This document shows positions 28,166 through 37,740 of a stretch of 64,000 nucleotides of DNA, piece after piece (position 1 is the first letter of the stretch; the number at the start of each line of letters is the position of its first letter). A model generated the notes under the pieces. That model was not told the DNA's origin. It ran no database searches and saw only the letters and a program-made list of their open reading frames with translations. Location of the stretch: assembly GCA_903856805.1 (NCBI GenBank), contig CAIOCZ010000169.1, forward strand, positions 1 to 64,000, read 5' to 3'. This DNA is from an uncultured cyanobacterium (lineage in GTDB: Bacteria > Cyanobacteriota > Cyanobacteriia > PCC-6307 > Cyanobiaceae). The translations under genes were made by a program, and so were the position numbers.

Positions 28166-29221
28166 ATGGCGGAATCAACCAGCCCGACAGTGCACCTTGC
28201 CGCTAGCCCTAGCGGCGAAAAGGCACCATGCGATCCCAATGGCTGGGGGTCCACGCCGGAATTGTCGGTTGTGGTGCCTCTTTACAACGAGGAAGCAAGC
28301 CTCCCCCATTTGGTGGAAAAACTTCTGAACGCCCTCCGGCCCATCGGACGATCATTTGAACTGGTATTGGTGGACGATGGGTCCCGTGATGGCACGGCAG
28401 CCCTATTGCGCGAGCAGACCACCCGCATTCCCGAACTGGTCGCGGTCCTGTTGCGCCGCAATTACGGCCAGACCGCAGCCATGGCGGCAGGATTCGATGC
28501 CAGTCAGGGCCCGTTGATCGTCACCCTGGATGGGGATCTCCAGAACGACCCGGAAGATATTCCCCTGCTACTGAGCCAGCTTGAACAAAGCAACCTTGAC
28601 CTGGTCAGTGGGTGGCGCCATCAACGCCAGGACAACCGGCTGAGTCGATTACTACCCTCCCTTCTCGCCAACAGACTGATCGCCGGGGTCACAGGGGTCC
28701 GCCTGCATGATTACGGCTGCTCCCTGAAGGCTTACCGTCGAGAAGTGGTGGCTGATATGAATCTTTACGGCGAGCTGCATCGCTTCCTGCCAGCCCTTGC
28801 CTTCATCGAAGGCGCCCGCATCGGTGAAGTGAAGGTGAACCACCATCCCCGCCGCTACGGCCGGAGCAAATACGGCATCGACCGCACGTTCCGTGTGCTC
28901 ATGGACCTGCTGACAGTTTGGTTCATGAAGCGATTTCTCACCAGGCCGATGCATGTTTTCGGCTTTGCTGGCCTACTAACCCTTGGCGCTGGCCTAGGGA
29001 TTGCCCTATGGCTGATGGGAGAGAAGCTTTTGCTTGGCACGGACATTGGCGCCCGACCTCTGCTCTTAATGGCTGTCCTCGCCATCCTCAGTGGTGTCCA
29101 GCTGTTCGGTTTCGGACTACTGGCTGAGCTGCAGATGCGGACCTATCACGAAAGTCAGGGACGACCCATTTACCGTGTCCGCGCTACGGTGCGCGGCCGC
29201 GAAACACTCGGTAGCGGTTGA
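28166..29221 (+). CDS. GT2 glycosyltransferase, dolichol-phosphate-mannose-synthase-like
   Basis: Membrane-anchored transferase that probably moves a sugar to a polyprenyl phosphate. It has 351 residues. The GT-A domain has SVVVPLYNEEASLP, LVLVDDGSRDGT and the DxD region VTLDGDLQNDP, with the acceptor-side DYGCSLKAYRREV. Two C-terminal membrane helices lie at about residues 265-330. The substrate is not readable. The last 52 bases overlap the convergent hypothetical gene. Confidence 0.92.
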   Translation: MAESTSPTVHLAASPSGEKAPCDPNGWGSTPELSVVVPLYNEEASLPHLVEKLLNALRPIGRSFELVLVDDGSRDGTAALLREQTTRIPELVAVLLRRNYGQTAAMAAGFDASQGPLIVTLDGDLQNDPEDIPLLLSQLEQSNLDLVSGWRHQRQDNRLSRLLPSLLANRLIAGVTGVRLHDYGCSLKAYRREVVADMNLYGELHRFLPALAFIEGARIGEVKVNHHPRRYGRSKYGIDRTFRVLMDLLTVWFMKRFLTRPMHVFGFAGLLTLGAGLGIALWLMGEKLLLGTDIGARPLLLMAVLAILSGVQLFGFGLLAELQMRTYHESQGRPIYRVRATVRGRETLGSG

Positions 29222-29754
29222 TCAGATCCAAGAGCAACTCTTGCTCGTCCACGAAACATTTCCATGGCAAGCGCCGCTTCCCGCATCACCGCCGGATCAG
29301 GATCCCTCATGCCACGTCGAAGCACGGGCAAAGTGGCCCGATTACCCCAGCGACGGGCGATCTTAATGGCACGCAAGCGATCCCCAGAGTCGCCCTGAAT
29401 CCACGCCGAGAGTTGCCGTAATCGGTCTCGTTTCTGCAGGGCTTCAAAACCAAAAGATTCATAACAAGCCAGTGGCTGGCGATTCCAATGGTGGTTAAGG
29501 AAAGTGGAAGCCACAAATCCTGCCGGAGGATCGATAGCGCCGGCCGGAGGCCGGAAGGTGGAAGGTGCTGCGGTGTCGGTTGACCCTTCCGTGGCCAGGG
29601 AGGAAGCGTGGACCATCTCAATCTGGGAACGGTTCAGGGCAGCCACCGCAGAGCTGTCCGTAGACCGGAGAATCGTTGCCGGACGACGCCCTCGCACAAC
29701 CCAGAAGCCGACCAGTACAGCGCCAAGGAACGCCGCGAGAAGCGAAGGGGACAT
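29170..29754 (-). CDS. Conserved hypothetical with N-terminal anchor and HEAT-like segment
   Basis: The 194-residue product begins with a hydrophobic stretch (LLAAFLGAVLVGFWVV) that looks like a signal anchor. A variable Pro/Ala/Ser middle follows, then a basic helical part with WIQGDSGDRLRAIKIARRWG and PDPAVMREAALAMEMFRG, which reads like two HEAT-type helices. The function is unknown. Its 3' end overlaps the glycosyltransferase by 52 bases on the opposite strand. Its 5' end faces psaI. Confidence 0.6.
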   Translation of the reverse strand: MSPSLLAAFLGAVLVGFWVVRGRRPATILRSTDSSAVAALNRSQIEMVHASSLATEGSTDTAAPSTFRPPAGAIDPPAGFVASTFLNHHWNRQPLACYESFGFEALQKRDRLRQLSAWIQGDSGDRLRAIKIARRWGNRATLPVLRRGMRDPDPAVMREAALAMEMFRGRARVALGSDQPLPSVSRPRTVARTR

Positions 29755-29861
29755 AAGGGAACGGGATCGCTACAGCTGAACTTTTATGTCGCCCCTGACG
29801 GCGGCTGCAAACCAACCGTAAGGGCTCCTTACAGTACCCACGGTTGCTATTGGCTTGTGCC

Positions 29862-29978
29862 ATGACTGGAGAATTTGCCGCCGCCTGGCTGCCATCGATG
29901 CTGGTTCCCCTGGTGGGAATCCTCGCCCCTGCCGTGGCCATGGCCCTGCTGTTCAACGTGATCGAAGCGCGCGATTGA
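29862..29978 (+). CDS. psaI: Photosystem I subunit VIII
   Basis: Single-helix PSI subunit that helps PsaL and the trimer interface. It has 38 residues, starting [19 protein letters not shown] and ending FNVIEARD, with one hydrophobic helix. It lies 65 bases upstream of psaL in the same direction, the usual picocyanobacterial pairing. Confidence 0.93.
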   Translation: MTGEFAAAWLPSMLVPLVGILAPAVAMALLFNVIEARD

Positions 29979-30043
29979 TTTCGGCCATCGCCAGCGCTCC
30001 GAATCCAGCTCAAATCCGTCTCAACGTCACACCCTCACGCCCC

Positions 30044-30535
30044 ATGACCGTGACTCCCGTGGCCGACCCCACCGTCGGCAATCTGGCCACACCCGTCAAC
30101 AGCAGCTACTTCAGCAAAGCTTTTCTCAATGCCCTCCCGGCCTACCGGCCGTCCCTGTCCCCCAACCGGCGGGGGCTTGAGATTGGCATGGCCCATGGGT
30201 TCTTCCTGTTCGGACCCTTTGCCATCACCGGCCCACTGCGCCTGACTGAATACGCCAGCACAGCGGGCTTGCTGGCCACCATTGGCTTGGTGTCCATTCT
30301 CACGGTCTGTCTCTCCATCTATGGGACAGCTGGAACAGGACCGAACGTCCAACCACCCGATGCAACGATCAGCAATCCACCTGCCGATCTCTTCACCAAA
30401 GCCGGTTGGGCAGAATTTGCTAGTGGCTTCTGGCTCGGGGGATGCGGCGGAGCCGCCTTTGCTTGGTTCCTGTGCAGCACAGCAATTGTCTCACCCTTGG
30501 TGAAGATTGCTGGTGGAGTCTGGAGCGTGAGCTAA
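30044..30535 (+). CDS. psaL: Photosystem I reaction centre subunit XI
   Basis: PSI subunit essential for trimer formation. It has 163 residues with three hydrophobic segments. It contains [20 protein letters not shown] and [13 protein letters not shown], and the C-terminal helix region [20 protein letters not shown] 30044 is chosen because the frame upstream is non-homologous and overlaps psaI. A terminator follows. Confidence 0.96.
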   Translation: MTVTPVADPTVGNLATPVNSSYFSKAFLNALPAYRPSLSPNRRGLEIGMAHGFFLFGPFAITGPLRLTEYASTAGLLATIGLVSILTVCLSIYGTAGTGPNVQPPDATISNPPADLFTKAGWAEFASGFWLGGCGGAAFAWFLCSTAIVSPLVKIAGGVWSVS

Positions 30536-30591
30536 GATCGGACTTAGCCCTTAGATCGATTCAGAGCCTAACTTGAAATTACATAAACCTG

Positions 30592-30615
30592 AGCCCCGCA
30601 CAAGCGGGGCTTTTT
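30592..30615 (+). terminator. Rho-independent terminator after psaL
   Basis: The 8-bp stem AGCCCCGC / GCGGGGCT with an ACAA loop is followed by TTTT, 56 bases after the psaL stop. Confidence 0.8.
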
Positions 30616-31012
30616 GTGTGACAAGGACTTGCCGGCAAATTGCAACACGATCAAATCACAAATAAGGCATCGATCAAACCTGCTAACGACCAGCCGATCG
30701 ACATGCCAACGCACAGCAGATCGGAAAGAATTCATGAAATAAAAACCAATAATGGGATGCCAATTCGCCAACCCCCTTCCAAGTCCAAACGCACTGAAAC
30801 ACAGCCAAGGCAAACAGCAGCAGCTGAGTCAACAGGTCATGGAGCTTCTTATTGCAGCACGAAATCATTCCCACATCCCGAAAATGACTGATACCTGAAG
30901 CCGCAAGACAAGCTAGCCAGTCAAATCCAAAGAAACCCGTAGGACGACAAAATAAGGAGCGGAATTCCAAAGCAGAGCACATAGAAGCACGAGACCGCAA
31001 GCTCCAACTCAA

Positions 31013-31123
31013 GGGCACCTCGAAAAATTGCACTTTCCAGCTCCGTCGGGTCAGCGTCATTCAGGTCAGGCAATGAGTCTCATTCGGAACAGCCATGAGG
31101 AATCAGGATTTTTCGAGGTGCCC
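31013..31123. mobile_element. MITE-like element with 16-bp inverted ends
   Basis: A perfect 16-base terminal inverted repeat, GGGCACCTCGAAAAAT (31013-31028) and its complement (31108-31123), bounds a 111-base unit with no coding capacity. TCAA flanks both ends directly (31009-31012 and 31124-31127), as expected for a 4-bp target duplication. No transposase is nearby, so it would have been moved in trans. Alternatively it is a long-armed transcriptional structure. Confidence 0.55.
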
Positions 31124-31180
31124 TCAAGCCATAAAAGCAAAATTCACGCGGCAACGCGGAGTCCAAGCACGAAATCAAAG

Positions 31181-31208
31181 AAAAAAACCCTGACCACATA
31201 GGCCAGGG
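31181..31208 (-). terminator. Rho-independent terminator after psaB
   Basis: On the minus strand CCCTGGCC-TATGT-GGTCAGGG (one imperfect pair) is followed by seven T residues. It lies 78 bases after the psaB stop and ends the psaA-psaB transcript. Confidence 0.8.
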
Positions 31209-31285
31209 GAAAGGGTCCTCCGAGGAAATGAGGAAAAGCAGTTAACTAGACTTGGCAAAGCAGTGCCGTACCCAGTCGTGAAACG

Positions 31286-33502
31286 TCAACCGAACTTTCC
31301 TGAAGTTGAGGCTATCAGGAATGCAGCATAGGTGAGAATGTAGCCAATGGTGAAGTGAGCGAGACCCACAACACGGGCCTGAACGATAGAGAGAGCCACT
31401 GGCTTATCACGCCAGCCAACCAAGTTGGCGAGCGGGGTGCGCTGGTGCGCCCAAACAATGGTTTCAATCAGTTCCTGCCAATAACCACGCCAGGAGATCA
31501 GGAACATGAATCCTGTGGCCCAAACCAGGTGACCGAACAGGAACATCCAGGACCAGACGGCCAGGTTGTTCGAGCCGAACGGGTTATACCCGTTGATCAG
31601 CTGGGAGCTATTCAGCCACAGGTAGTCGCGGAACCAGCCCATCAGATAGGTGCTGGATTCGTTGAACTGGGCCACGTTTCCTTGCCAAATGGCGAGGTGC
31701 TTCCAGTGCCAGTAGAAGGTAACCCAACCGACGGTATTCAGAGCCCAGAAGACTGACAGATAGAAGGCGTCCCAGGCCGAGATGTCGCAGGTGCCACCAC
31801 GGCCGGGACCGTCGCAAGGGAAGGAGTAGCCGAAGTCCTTTTTATCGGGCATCAGCTTCGAACCGCGGGCATCGAGGGCGCCCTTCACCAGGATCAAAGT
31901 GGTGGTGTGCAGACCCAGGGCGATGGCGTGGTGGACAAGGAAGTCACCAGGGCCAATCTGCAGGAACAGGGAGTTGTTGCCTGCATTGATGGCATCCATC
32001 CAGCCCGGAAGATAGGCGGCACCAGATGTGCTGGCCAGACTTCCGGAATTGGCCAGCAGCACATCCATGCCGTACATGGCTTTGCCACTAGCGGCCTGAA
32101 CGAACTGGGCAAAGACGGGCTCCACCAGGATCTGCTTCTCGGGTGTGCCAAAGGCCACAACCACGTCATTGTGGACGTAGAGGCCGAGGGTGTGGAAACC
32201 GAGGAACAGGGACACCCAGCTCAGGTGGCTGATGATCGCTTCCTTGTGCTCGAGCATCCGAGCCAACACATTGTTCTTGTTGGCTTCGGGGTCGTAATCA
32301 CGGATGAAGAAAATCGCACCGTGGGCGAAGGCACCGCACATCAGGAAGATGGCGATGTACTGGTGGTGGGTGTAGAGCGCAGCCTGGGTGGTGTAGTCCT
32401 TTGCGATAAACGCGTAGGACGGCAACGCATACATGTGCTGCGCCACCAAGCTGGTGACCACCCCGAGGGACGCCAAAGCAAGACCCAGTTGGAAGTGCAG
32501 GGAGTTGTTGATGGTGTCGTAAAGGCCCTTGTGGCCCGCGCCGAGAGCGCCTCCGAAAGGGGTGCCCTTGGGTGGGTTATGGGCTTCGAGGATCTCACGG
32601 ATCGAATGACCGATACCGAAGTTGGTCCGGTACATGTGGCCAGCGATCACAAAGAGGCAACCAATCGCCAGGTGGTGATGGGCGATGTCCGTGAGCCAGA
32701 GGGCTTCCGTCTGGGGGTGGAAACCGCCCAGGAAGGTGAGGATCGCGGTGCCGGAACCAGTGGTGGTGCCGAACAGCTGATTGGCGGTGTCGGGGTTCTG
32801 GGCGTAGACGCCCCAGTTGCCGGTGAAGAAGGGACCCAGACCCGCAGGGTGAGGAGACACCGAGAGGAAATTATCCCAACCCACGTGTACACCACGGGAT
32901 TCAGGAATCGCCACGTGAACCAGGTGACCGGCCCAGGCGATGGAGCTGAAGCCGAACAGAACGGCCAAGTGGTGGTTGAGGCGGGATTCAGCGTTCTTGA
33001 ACCAGGCCAGGGAAGGCAGGAACTTGGGCTGAAGGTGGAGCCAGCCGGCAAACAGGGCCCAAGCCGACAGGATCATCATGAAGATGGAACCCTGATAAAG
33101 CTCGGCGTTGGTGGTCATGCCGATCGTGTACCACCAGTGGTACAAACCGGAATAAGCGATGTTCACCGGTGAGGAAGCGCCCGCCTGGGTGAAGGCGGTG
33201 ATGGCGCCCTGGCCGAAGTGGGGATCCCAGATCGCGTGAGCGATGGGACGGACGTGCAGCGGATCGGCGACCCACTGCTCGAAGTTGCCCTGCCAGGCGA
33301 TATGGAACAGGTTGCCCGAAACCCAGAGGCCGATGATCGCCAAATGACCGAAGTGGGTGGAAAACAGCTTTTGGTAAAGCCGCTCCTCCGTCATTCCGTC
33401 ATGGCTCTCGAAATCGTGAGCCGTGGCGATGCCGTACCAAATACGACGGGTTGTCGGGTCCTGTGCCAGACCCTGGCTGAACGAAGGAAATTTCGTTGCC
33501 AT
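31286..33502 (-). CDS. psaB: Photosystem I P700 apoprotein A2
   Basis: One half of the PSI heterodimer holding P700, A0, A1 and the shared FX cluster. It has 738 residues and eleven membrane helices. The FX-binding loop [18 protein letters not shown] has both cysteines. The N-terminus [20 protein letters not shown] and many His ligands in repeated HHxxA/HxH contexts are typical. Twenty bases separate it from psaA, and the two are cotranscribed. Confidence 0.99.
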   Translation of the reverse strand: MATKFPSFSQGLAQDPTTRRIWYGIATAHDFESHDGMTEERLYQKLFSTHFGHLAIIGLWVSGNLFHIAWQGNFEQWVADPLHVRPIAHAIWDPHFGQGAITAFTQAGASSPVNIAYSGLYHWWYTIGMTTNAELYQGSIFMMILSAWALFAGWLHLQPKFLPSLAWFKNAESRLNHHLAVLFGFSSIAWAGHLVHVAIPESRGVHVGWDNFLSVSPHPAGLGPFFTGNWGVYAQNPDTANQLFGTTTGSGTAILTFLGGFHPQTEALWLTDIAHHHLAIGCLFVIAGHMYRTNFGIGHSIREILEAHNPPKGTPFGGALGAGHKGLYDTINNSLHFQLGLALASLGVVTSLVAQHMYALPSYAFIAKDYTTQAALYTHHQYIAIFLMCGAFAHGAIFFIRDYDPEANKNNVLARMLEHKEAIISHLSWVSLFLGFHTLGLYVHNDVVVAFGTPEKQILVEPVFAQFVQAASGKAMYGMDVLLANSGSLASTSGAAYLPGWMDAINAGNNSLFLQIGPGDFLVHHAIALGLHTTTLILVKGALDARGSKLMPDKKDFGYSFPCDGPGRGGTCDISAWDAFYLSVFWALNTVGWVTFYWHWKHLAIWQGNVAQFNESSTYLMGWFRDYLWLNSSQLINGYNPFGSNNLAVWSWMFLFGHLVWATGFMFLISWRGYWQELIETIVWAHQRTPLANLVGWRDKPVALSIVQARVVGLAHFTIGYILTYAAFLIASTSGKFG

Positions 33503-33522
33503 TGGGAAAGGTCAGGTGGAAA

Positions 33523-35826
33523 TCAGCCGACCGCGACGATGCGGGCCAGGAAAAATGCCCAGGTGGTCGCAATGCCACCAAGGAGGTAATGGGCCACACC
33601 CACGGCACGGCCCTGGGTGATGGAAAGCGCCCGCGGCTGGATAGCCGGAGCAACCCTCAGCTTGTTGTGAGCCCAGACAATGGACTCAATCAGCTCTTGC
33701 CAATAGCCTCTGCCACTGAACAGGAACATCAGGCTGAAAGCCCAGATGAAGTGCGCCCCCAAGAACATCAGACCATAAGCACTCGATGAAGAGCCGTAGC
33801 TGTTGATCACCTGTGCGGCCTGAGCCCAGAGGAAATCGCGGAGCCAGCCATTAATTGTAATGGCACTCTGCGCAAAATTGCCATTAGTGATGTGCTGGAC
33901 AGTACCGTCGGGATTGACGGTTCCCCAAACGTCACTTTGCATCTTCCAGCTGAAGTGGAAAATCACAATCGACAGGGAGTTATACATCCAGAACAAGCCT
34001 AGGAACACATGGTCCCAGGCCGACACTTGGCAGGTGCCGCCACGGCCGGGGCCGTCGCAGGGGAAGCGGAAGCCCAGATTCGCCTTATCGGGGACGAGGC
34101 GGGAGCTGCGGCTATACAGCACACCCTTCAGCAGGATCAGCACGGTGACGTGGATCGTGAAGGCATGGATGTGGTGCACCATGAAATCGGCCGTTCCCAG
34201 GGGGATCGGCCCGGCGGCAACCTTGCCGCCCACGGCCACAACGGCGCCGTTGAACACCTCGCTCACGCCAGCAAGGGCGTTGGGAGCAGTGGTGCCGGCG
34301 GCAGCGGCATGGAGGCCCTGGATCCACTGCGCGAAGACCGGCTTGAGCTGGATCGCGGTGTCACTGAACATGTCCTGGGGACGGCCCAGGGCACGCATCG
34401 TGTCGTTGTGGATGTAAAGGCCGAAGCTGTGAAAGCCCAGCCAGATGCAGACCCAGTTGAGGTGGCTGATCAGGGCATCACGAGCCTTGAGCACCCGGTC
34501 AAGCACGTTATCGACGTGCTTGGCGGGGTCGTAATCGCGAATCATCGCGATGGCTGCGTGAGCACCTGCGCCAACAATCAGGAAGCCGCCAATCCAGGTG
34601 TGATGGGTGAAGATCGACAGCTGGGTTGGGTAGTCAATCCCGATGTAGGGATAGGGAGGCATCGCATACATGTGGTGGGCCACGATGATGGTCAGCGAGC
34701 CAAGCATCGCCAAGTTCACAGCCAGTTGGGCATGCCAGCTGGTGGTCATGAACTCGAAGAGTCCGTCATGACCATTGGGAGCGGGGAACAGCAGGGGATC
34801 ACCCTTCTGACCCTCGAGGATCTCCTTGATGCTGTGACCAATGCCCCAGTTGGTGCGGTACATGTGGCCAGCCACGATGAACAGCACCGCAATCGCCAAG
34901 TGGTGATGGGCGATGTCGGTCATCCAAAGGCTGCCGGTTACGGGATTCAGCCCACCTTTAAAGGTGAGGAAATCGCTGTAAGCAGCCCAGTTGCCCGTGA
35001 AGAAGGCTGAGATGCCCGCCCCGAAACCGGGGAAGATCTGGGCGATCACATCCTGATTCAGGAACTCGTGGGGCAGGGGAATGTCTGCATAGGTGGCGAT
35101 GGTTTTGCCATTGAGCACCAGCGGATGGCCGGCGTCGATGGCTTCCATCAGCGCGTTGGTGGGCAGGGACACATGAAGAAGGTGACCTGTCCACGACAGG
35201 GAGCCCAAGCCAAGGAGGCCAGCCAGATGGTGGTTGAGCATCGACTCAACGTTCTGGAACCACTCGAGCTTGGGGGCTGCCTTGTGATAGTGGAAGACGC
35301 CCGCGTTGAGCATCAGGCCGGCCATCACCAGCGCGCCGATGGCCAGGGCCAGCAGCTGAGTTTCGTTGGTGATGCCCCAGGCCCTCCACACGTGGAAGAC
35401 ACCGGAGGTGATCTGAATGCCGTGGAAGCCGGCCCCCACATCGCCGTTAAGGATCTCCTGGCCGAAGATCGGCCAGACCACCTGGGCACTCGGTTTGACG
35501 TGCAGGGGGTCGGTAAGCCAGCCGGAGTAGTTGGAGAAGCGGGCACCGTGATAGAAGGCGCCGCTCAGCCAGATAAAAATGACGGCCAAATGGCCGAAAT
35601 GAGCCGAGAAGATCTTGCGAGAAACCTCTTCAAGATCACTCGTATGGCTGTCGAAATCGTGAGCGTTGGCGTGGAGGTTCCAAATCCAGGTGGTGGTTTT
35701 GGGACCCTTGGCGAGGGTGCGATCGAAGTGGCCGGGCTTTTCGAAAAGCTCGAAACTGACCGGAACGGGGTTCCGGTCGACCTGGGCCTTCGCCGTTTTC
35801 CCACGCTCTGGTGGGCTGATGGTCAT
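33523..35826 (-). CDS. psaA: Photosystem I P700 apoprotein A1
   Basis: Other half of the PSI core heterodimer. It has 767 residues from ATG 35826 ([20 protein letters not shown]). The FX loop [18 protein letters not shown] is present. The open frame continues 87 codons upstream, but that part is a non-homologous leader. A promoter-like TATACT and an HLR1-like site lie about 240-290 bases upstream. Confidence 0.99.
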   Translation of the reverse strand: MTISPPERGKTAKAQVDRNPVPVSFELFEKPGHFDRTLAKGPKTTTWIWNLHANAHDFDSHTSDLEEVSRKIFSAHFGHLAVIFIWLSGAFYHGARFSNYSGWLTDPLHVKPSAQVVWPIFGQEILNGDVGAGFHGIQITSGVFHVWRAWGITNETQLLALAIGALVMAGLMLNAGVFHYHKAAPKLEWFQNVESMLNHHLAGLLGLGSLSWTGHLLHVSLPTNALMEAIDAGHPLVLNGKTIATYADIPLPHEFLNQDVIAQIFPGFGAGISAFFTGNWAAYSDFLTFKGGLNPVTGSLWMTDIAHHHLAIAVLFIVAGHMYRTNWGIGHSIKEILEGQKGDPLLFPAPNGHDGLFEFMTTSWHAQLAVNLAMLGSLTIIVAHHMYAMPPYPYIGIDYPTQLSIFTHHTWIGGFLIVGAGAHAAIAMIRDYDPAKHVDNVLDRVLKARDALISHLNWVCIWLGFHSFGLYIHNDTMRALGRPQDMFSDTAIQLKPVFAQWIQGLHAAAAGTTAPNALAGVSEVFNGAVVAVGGKVAAGPIPLGTADFMVHHIHAFTIHVTVLILLKGVLYSRSSRLVPDKANLGFRFPCDGPGRGGTCQVSAWDHVFLGLFWMYNSLSIVIFHFSWKMQSDVWGTVNPDGTVQHITNGNFAQSAITINGWLRDFLWAQAAQVINSYGSSSSAYGLMFLGAHFIWAFSLMFLFSGRGYWQELIESIVWAHNKLRVAPAIQPRALSITQGRAVGVAHYLLGGIATTWAFFLARIVAVG

Positions 35827-36067
35827 CGAGACGTTCCTCGAGGGACGGGATCGAGGTGGAAGTCCACCCCTTCGACGATTGAGAGGAGGTGACCTTGGCG
35901 CAACTAACGGGGAACCGATGGTCGACCAAGGCGCACCCCTCCGGGGCTCGCCGGTGGGGCCCACGACGGTTGCGACGGGAAAGGCCGCGGTCGTGGGCAC
36001 CAGCCAAGCAGGGCAGAACCCTTGCCAGGACTGGAGCTTTGGGCCCCGAAAGGGGACCGCTGGCGGA

Positions 36068-36073
36068 AGTATA
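36068..36073 (-). promoter_or_regulatory. Candidate psaA -10 element
   Basis: TATACT on the minus strand is the best -10 match upstream of psaA. It predicts a start near 36061 and a leader of about 235 bases. The -35 position (TGAATC) is poor, which fits an activator-dependent promoter. Confidence 0.4.
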
Positions 36074-36103
36074 GGGGCCAAAAACATGCAGATTCAGCCG
36101 CCA

Positions 36104-36111
36104 GTTACAAA
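36104..36111. promoter_or_regulatory. HLR1-like RpaB site upstream of psaA
   Basis: GTTACAAA matches the HLR1 half-site consensus (G/T)TTACA(T/A)(T/A) exactly. The adjacent GTTCAATC is a weaker second copy (5 of 8). Relative to the proposed start it lies at about -43 to -60, where RpaB activates PSI genes in other cyanobacteria. Confidence 0.4.
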
Positions 36112-36348
36112 GGTTCAATCCCGCTCACCCAAGGCTGGGACTAGGGTCTGAGCCTCAATCCTTATCAAGCAAATTCACCAGAAAGCCCTGGCTCTTTACA
36201 CACCCAAGCGAAAGTTGTGCCCATTGCCTGTATTCATGCTTGGCCGCCTTTCCGCGGCTGCGCAAAATGGTTGCCAACGGACGATCGGATGGACTTGAAC
36301 GGCACACGATGGAACCAGCGGCCCAGCGCTTCCAGCACTTGGAGGCCG

Positions 36349-37740
36349 ATGTGCCGTGGGACCTCGGTGAGCAGATGGCGCACCTGGAGGCACCTGCTCA
36401 CCCTGCTCATGGTGACCACCCTTGGCCTGGCGATGGCGGACCCAGTCCAGGCCCTTGGCTGGCCGTCACGCCTTCAGACTGGGACTCGAGAGACGAACAT
36501 TCGGAGCAAACCCTTCGCCCTCCAGGAGGTGCCAGCGCCGGAGCCGGTTCAACAACTACTGGAGGCCCTGGAGGAACGGCAGCCCCAACTGACCATTCTG
36601 AACCCAGCCAACGAAGCCCTTCTGCCGGAAGGTCCTTGGAACCTCCAGCTCAGCATCGACGACTGGCCACTGGTGGATGCGGGATCGCTCGGGCTGGGAC
36701 CCCATCTTGTTGTGCAGATCGATGGAGGACCGCCCCAACCTCTAACCCGTACTGAGTTAACGATGCCCGAGCTCTCCCCTGGAAGCCATCGGATTACGGT
36801 CTACGCCGCGCGGCCGTGGGGCGAAGCTGTCAAAAGTCCAGGGGCCTTTCGCCAAATTCGACTGCACCGCATTGCCCCCAACCCCATTAGCCTTCCTTCA
36901 AGGGATCAGGCCCAGTTGATCCCCGTCAGCCCACAACCCGAGGCTCAGAACGAGCCGATCTTGCTGGATTGGCTCCTCCTTGATGCTCCCCTCCAACATC
37001 TGCGCGGGGGTGACAATAATTGGCGACTGCGCGTCAGCATGAATGGCGACAGCGTTTTGATCGACCATCAGACACCCCTTTGGCTCAAAGGCTTGCGACC
37101 GGGCAGCAATGCGCTGCAATTGGCCCTCGTGGATGGCCGCGGGGAGCCACTGAACCCACCTTTTAACAGTTTGGTGGCCGAAGTGCGATTCGAAGCCACA
37201 GCCGCAGCGCCTCGTTGGCGCGGGCCCCGCCTGAGTGCGACGGAGCTTGCCCAGATGATCGGCGAGGCACCTCCCCCCCTTCAGGCCTCCTCGATTGTTG
37301 CCGAAGCGAACGATCAGGACGTTCCCGAACCCATGGCGCCGATCACCCAATTAGAACCGGATCCCAATCCCTCTCCGTCCAACAAAAGTCCCCTGCCACA
37401 TACAACTTTAGCCAAGCAACCAGGGCAGTCAGACCATGCTGAGGAGACCAGCACCCCGACCACCGGTTGTACTGAGATGGTTCCAGAGCAGCTCGCCACC
37501 AGCGAACCGTCTTCCCTCCCACCTTCCGGCTTGGACTCCCCTGAAAAAAAGCCAGACCACGGGGCCATCGAGCGTGATTCGATGGCCCCCAAGGCGAGGA
37601 TTCTTCCGCCACCTTCAGTGCCAGAAGAGGGGGATCCGAGACTCGAGCCCGACCCGCTTACGGACCTCCACCCCCTTGAAAACATCCCCGTTAGCAACAA
37701 CCCTGAACCGATGGATTGGCTGCAAGCATGGCAACGATGA
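36349..37740 (+). CDS. Secreted conserved hypothetical, proline-rich C-terminus
   Basis: The 463-residue product has a basic N-terminus and hydrophobic core (RRHLLTLLMVTTLGLAMA type) that reads as a signal peptide, ending near PVQA. The middle (about 50-300) has repeated beta-like segments such as WNLQLSIDDWPLVDAG, SPGSHRITVYAARPWGE and LRPGSNALQLALVDGRG, suggesting two Ig-like modules. The last 130 residues are low-complexity, rich in Pro, Ser and acidic residues. ATG 36349 is chosen because GGAGG precedes it and it gives a clean signal peptide; an ATG at 36289 is possible. Its stop overlaps the cbiG-cobJ start (ATGA), suggesting coupling. Function unknown. Confidence 0.7.
   Translation: MCRGTSVSRWRTWRHLLTLLMVTTLGLAMADPVQALGWPSRLQTGTRETNIRSKPFALQEVPAPEPVQQLLEALEERQPQLTILNPANEALLPEGPWNLQLSIDDWPLVDAGSLGLGPHLVVQIDGGPPQPLTRTELTMPELSPGSHRITVYAARPWGEAVKSPGAFRQIRLHRIAPNPISLPSRDQAQLIPVSPQPEAQNEPILLDWLLLDAPLQHLRGGDNNWRLRVSMNGDSVLIDHQTPLWLKGLRPGSNALQLALVDGRGEPLNPPFNSLVAEVRFEATAAAPRWRGPRLSATELAQMIGEAPPPLQASSIVAEANDQDVPEPMAPITQLEPDPNPSPSNKSPLPHTTLAKQPGQSDHAEETSTPTTGCTEMVPEQLATSEPSSLPPSGLDSPEKKPDHGAIERDSMAPKARILPPPSVPEEGDPRLEPDPLTDLHPLENIPVSNNPEPMDWLQAWQR

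Larger units (their letters stand above)
30616..31285. other. AT-rich gap between psaL and psaB
   Basis: This 670-base convergent gap is clearly more AT-rich than its surroundings. It contains the MITE-like element (31013-31123), the psaB terminator (31181-31208) and no gene I can support. A minus-strand open frame (30683-30868, about 61 residues from ATG 30868) encodes a hydrophobic peptide with two possible membrane helices and is noted only as a possibility. Confidence 0.6.
35827..36348. other. Divergent region between psaA and a secreted hypothetical
   Basis: There are 522 bases without a credible gene. The region contains the psaA leader (about 235 bases if the TATACT -10 is right), the candidate RpaB/HLR1 site, and the upstream sequence of the rightward gene. 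A second TTTACACA at 36195-36202 resembles an HLR1 half-site. Part of the rightward open frame (36217-36348) may also be coding if an earlier start is used. Confidence 0.6.

Noticed and set aside
31907-33172. 421-codon plus-strand open frame opposite psaB, and a 333-codon one opposite psaA.
   Set aside because: Antisense shadows created by the codon bias of the psa genes; no homology and no start context.
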